From: Haliclona indistincta
Lineage: Eukaryota > Porifera > Demospongiae > Haplosclerida > Chalinidae
Reading direction: 5' to 3'
DNA length: 64,000 nucleotides
Assembly: GCA_964017065.1 (NCBI GenBank)
Contig: OZ024791.1
Location: 5,508,547-5,572,546, forward strand
The position numbers and the translations under genes are program-made. Below are positions 63,456 through 64,000 of the stretch, piece by piece. Position 1 is the first letter of the stretch. Each line of letters begins with the position of its first letter. The notes beneath the pieces were generated by a model. It was not told where the DNA came from. It ran no database searches and worked only from the letters and a program-made list of their open reading frames with translations.

Positions 63456-63968
63456 TTAATAGAAATAGATGCCGTATGCTACTGCAACACAAAACATGGT
63501 CTCCTAGAGAAAGGAAGGAAGGACATAATGACATTGCTGGTGGAAGGATGGTGCTTACTGTGAGATAAATATCTTGAGCATAGTTGTCGGTGTCTGAATC
63601 CCAAAAACATCTACTACCCATCCTGTGAAATTGATTATCATTTTTAAAATTAATTGTTTGACAGTCCCACTCACTTTACTCCTTCTCCTCTTTGCTCTCC
63701 TATCACTACTTGCACAACAAACTTATATCGATCCAACCCTAGAGCTGACGATAATAGTCATAATTTTTTATTGTGCTCGATAAAGTTTTGGAATTACTAA
63801 CTTTTAAGCTGGGTAACAAGATTATCGCTCATTTGTTTAGACCAGGTAGGTGCTTCTTCAGAATTGTAGGTTTTGTCTGAGAGATAGTCCATCAGTTCTT
63901 TATGAATGATGTCTTTGACAGCTGCTGGTCTGAATCTGATAGAACGACCCGGGTTCGTAACCATGCTT
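63456..63968 (-). CDS. DYNLT2B: Tctex1-domain dynein light chain, 3' exons only
   Basis: The 5' end lies outside the window; the first visible exon starts at an acceptor at 63968 (SMVTNPGRSIRFRPAAVKDIIHK in two halves, here RFRPAAVKDIIHK). Next are EEAPTWSKQMSDNLVTQLKS, GLDRYKFVVQVVIGEQRGEG, MGSRCFWDSDTDNYAQDIYL and a last exon ETMFCVAVAYGIYFY ending at stop 63456-63458. These follow the DYNLT2B (TCTEX1D2) subfamily, whose member stabilises the dynein-2 motor of retrograde intraflagellar transport in cilia. The pattern CFWDSDTDNY is diagnostic. The gene is partial only because of the window edge. Confidence 0.9.
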
Positions 63969-64000
63969 CTGGACAAAATACACACTCACTTTTGCTTGAA

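Overview
The window reads as nuclear DNA of an early-branching animal with a compact genome, most likely a demosponge close to Amphimedon. That is an inference from gene density (about 20 intact genes in 64 kb), many GT-AG introns of 40-60 bp, animal-type proteins (UVRAG, MSL2, NUFIP1, CTC1, GCKIII kinase, a gasdermin) and intergenic gaps that sometimes fall below 100 bp. It holds no prokaryotic operons, CRISPR array, rRNA or convincing tRNA gene. Gene models were spliced by eye; exon coordinates are given where the reading frame closed exactly.

Layout. 1-2990 is a satellite of about 170 bp monomers. 3160-3810 is a decayed 3' end of a retroelement with a poly-A tail. 4117-5122 encodes a gasdermin made almost only of the pore-forming domain, followed 86 bp later by NUFIP1 (5209-6629). 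6630-10170 and 11020-16160 are repeat-rich, with terminal-inverted-repeat (TIR) elements, a perfect 164 bp palindrome, a broken TRIM gene and members of a small MITE family; between them lies one membrane protein gene (10175-11017). 16165-28797 is a dense housekeeping block: DCTPP1 and MRM1 (divergent), UVRAG, an intronless bacterial-looking M20 peptidase, a CXorf58-like gene and MCCC1. 29658-39065 is a head-to-tail array of four SLC49-type major facilitator transporters, one with a 29 bp minisatellite in an intron. 39611-52090 holds a GCKIII (MST3/4/YSK) kinase, a Rac GTPase, UXS1 and PCCB. 52181-63985 holds MSL2, a long-TIR transposon that ends on the base before the CTC1 start codon, CTC1, two tandem HSDL1-like SDR pseudoenzymes, UQCRH and the 3' part of a Tctex-type dynein light chain gene.

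Functional links. MCCC1 and PCCB are mitochondrial biotin-dependent carboxylase subunits of leucine and propionate catabolism, but of different enzymes. UQCRH (complex III) and MRM1 (mitochondrial rRNA methylation) are also mitochondrial. Several divergent gene pairs share very short promoters that carry CACGTG E-boxes, often within TCACGTGA. The observations I rank highest are the single-domain gasdermin, the transposon end abutting the CTC1 ATG, the shared Lys-to-Met change in the two HSDL1 paralogues, the bacterial-type M20 gene and the perfect palindrome.
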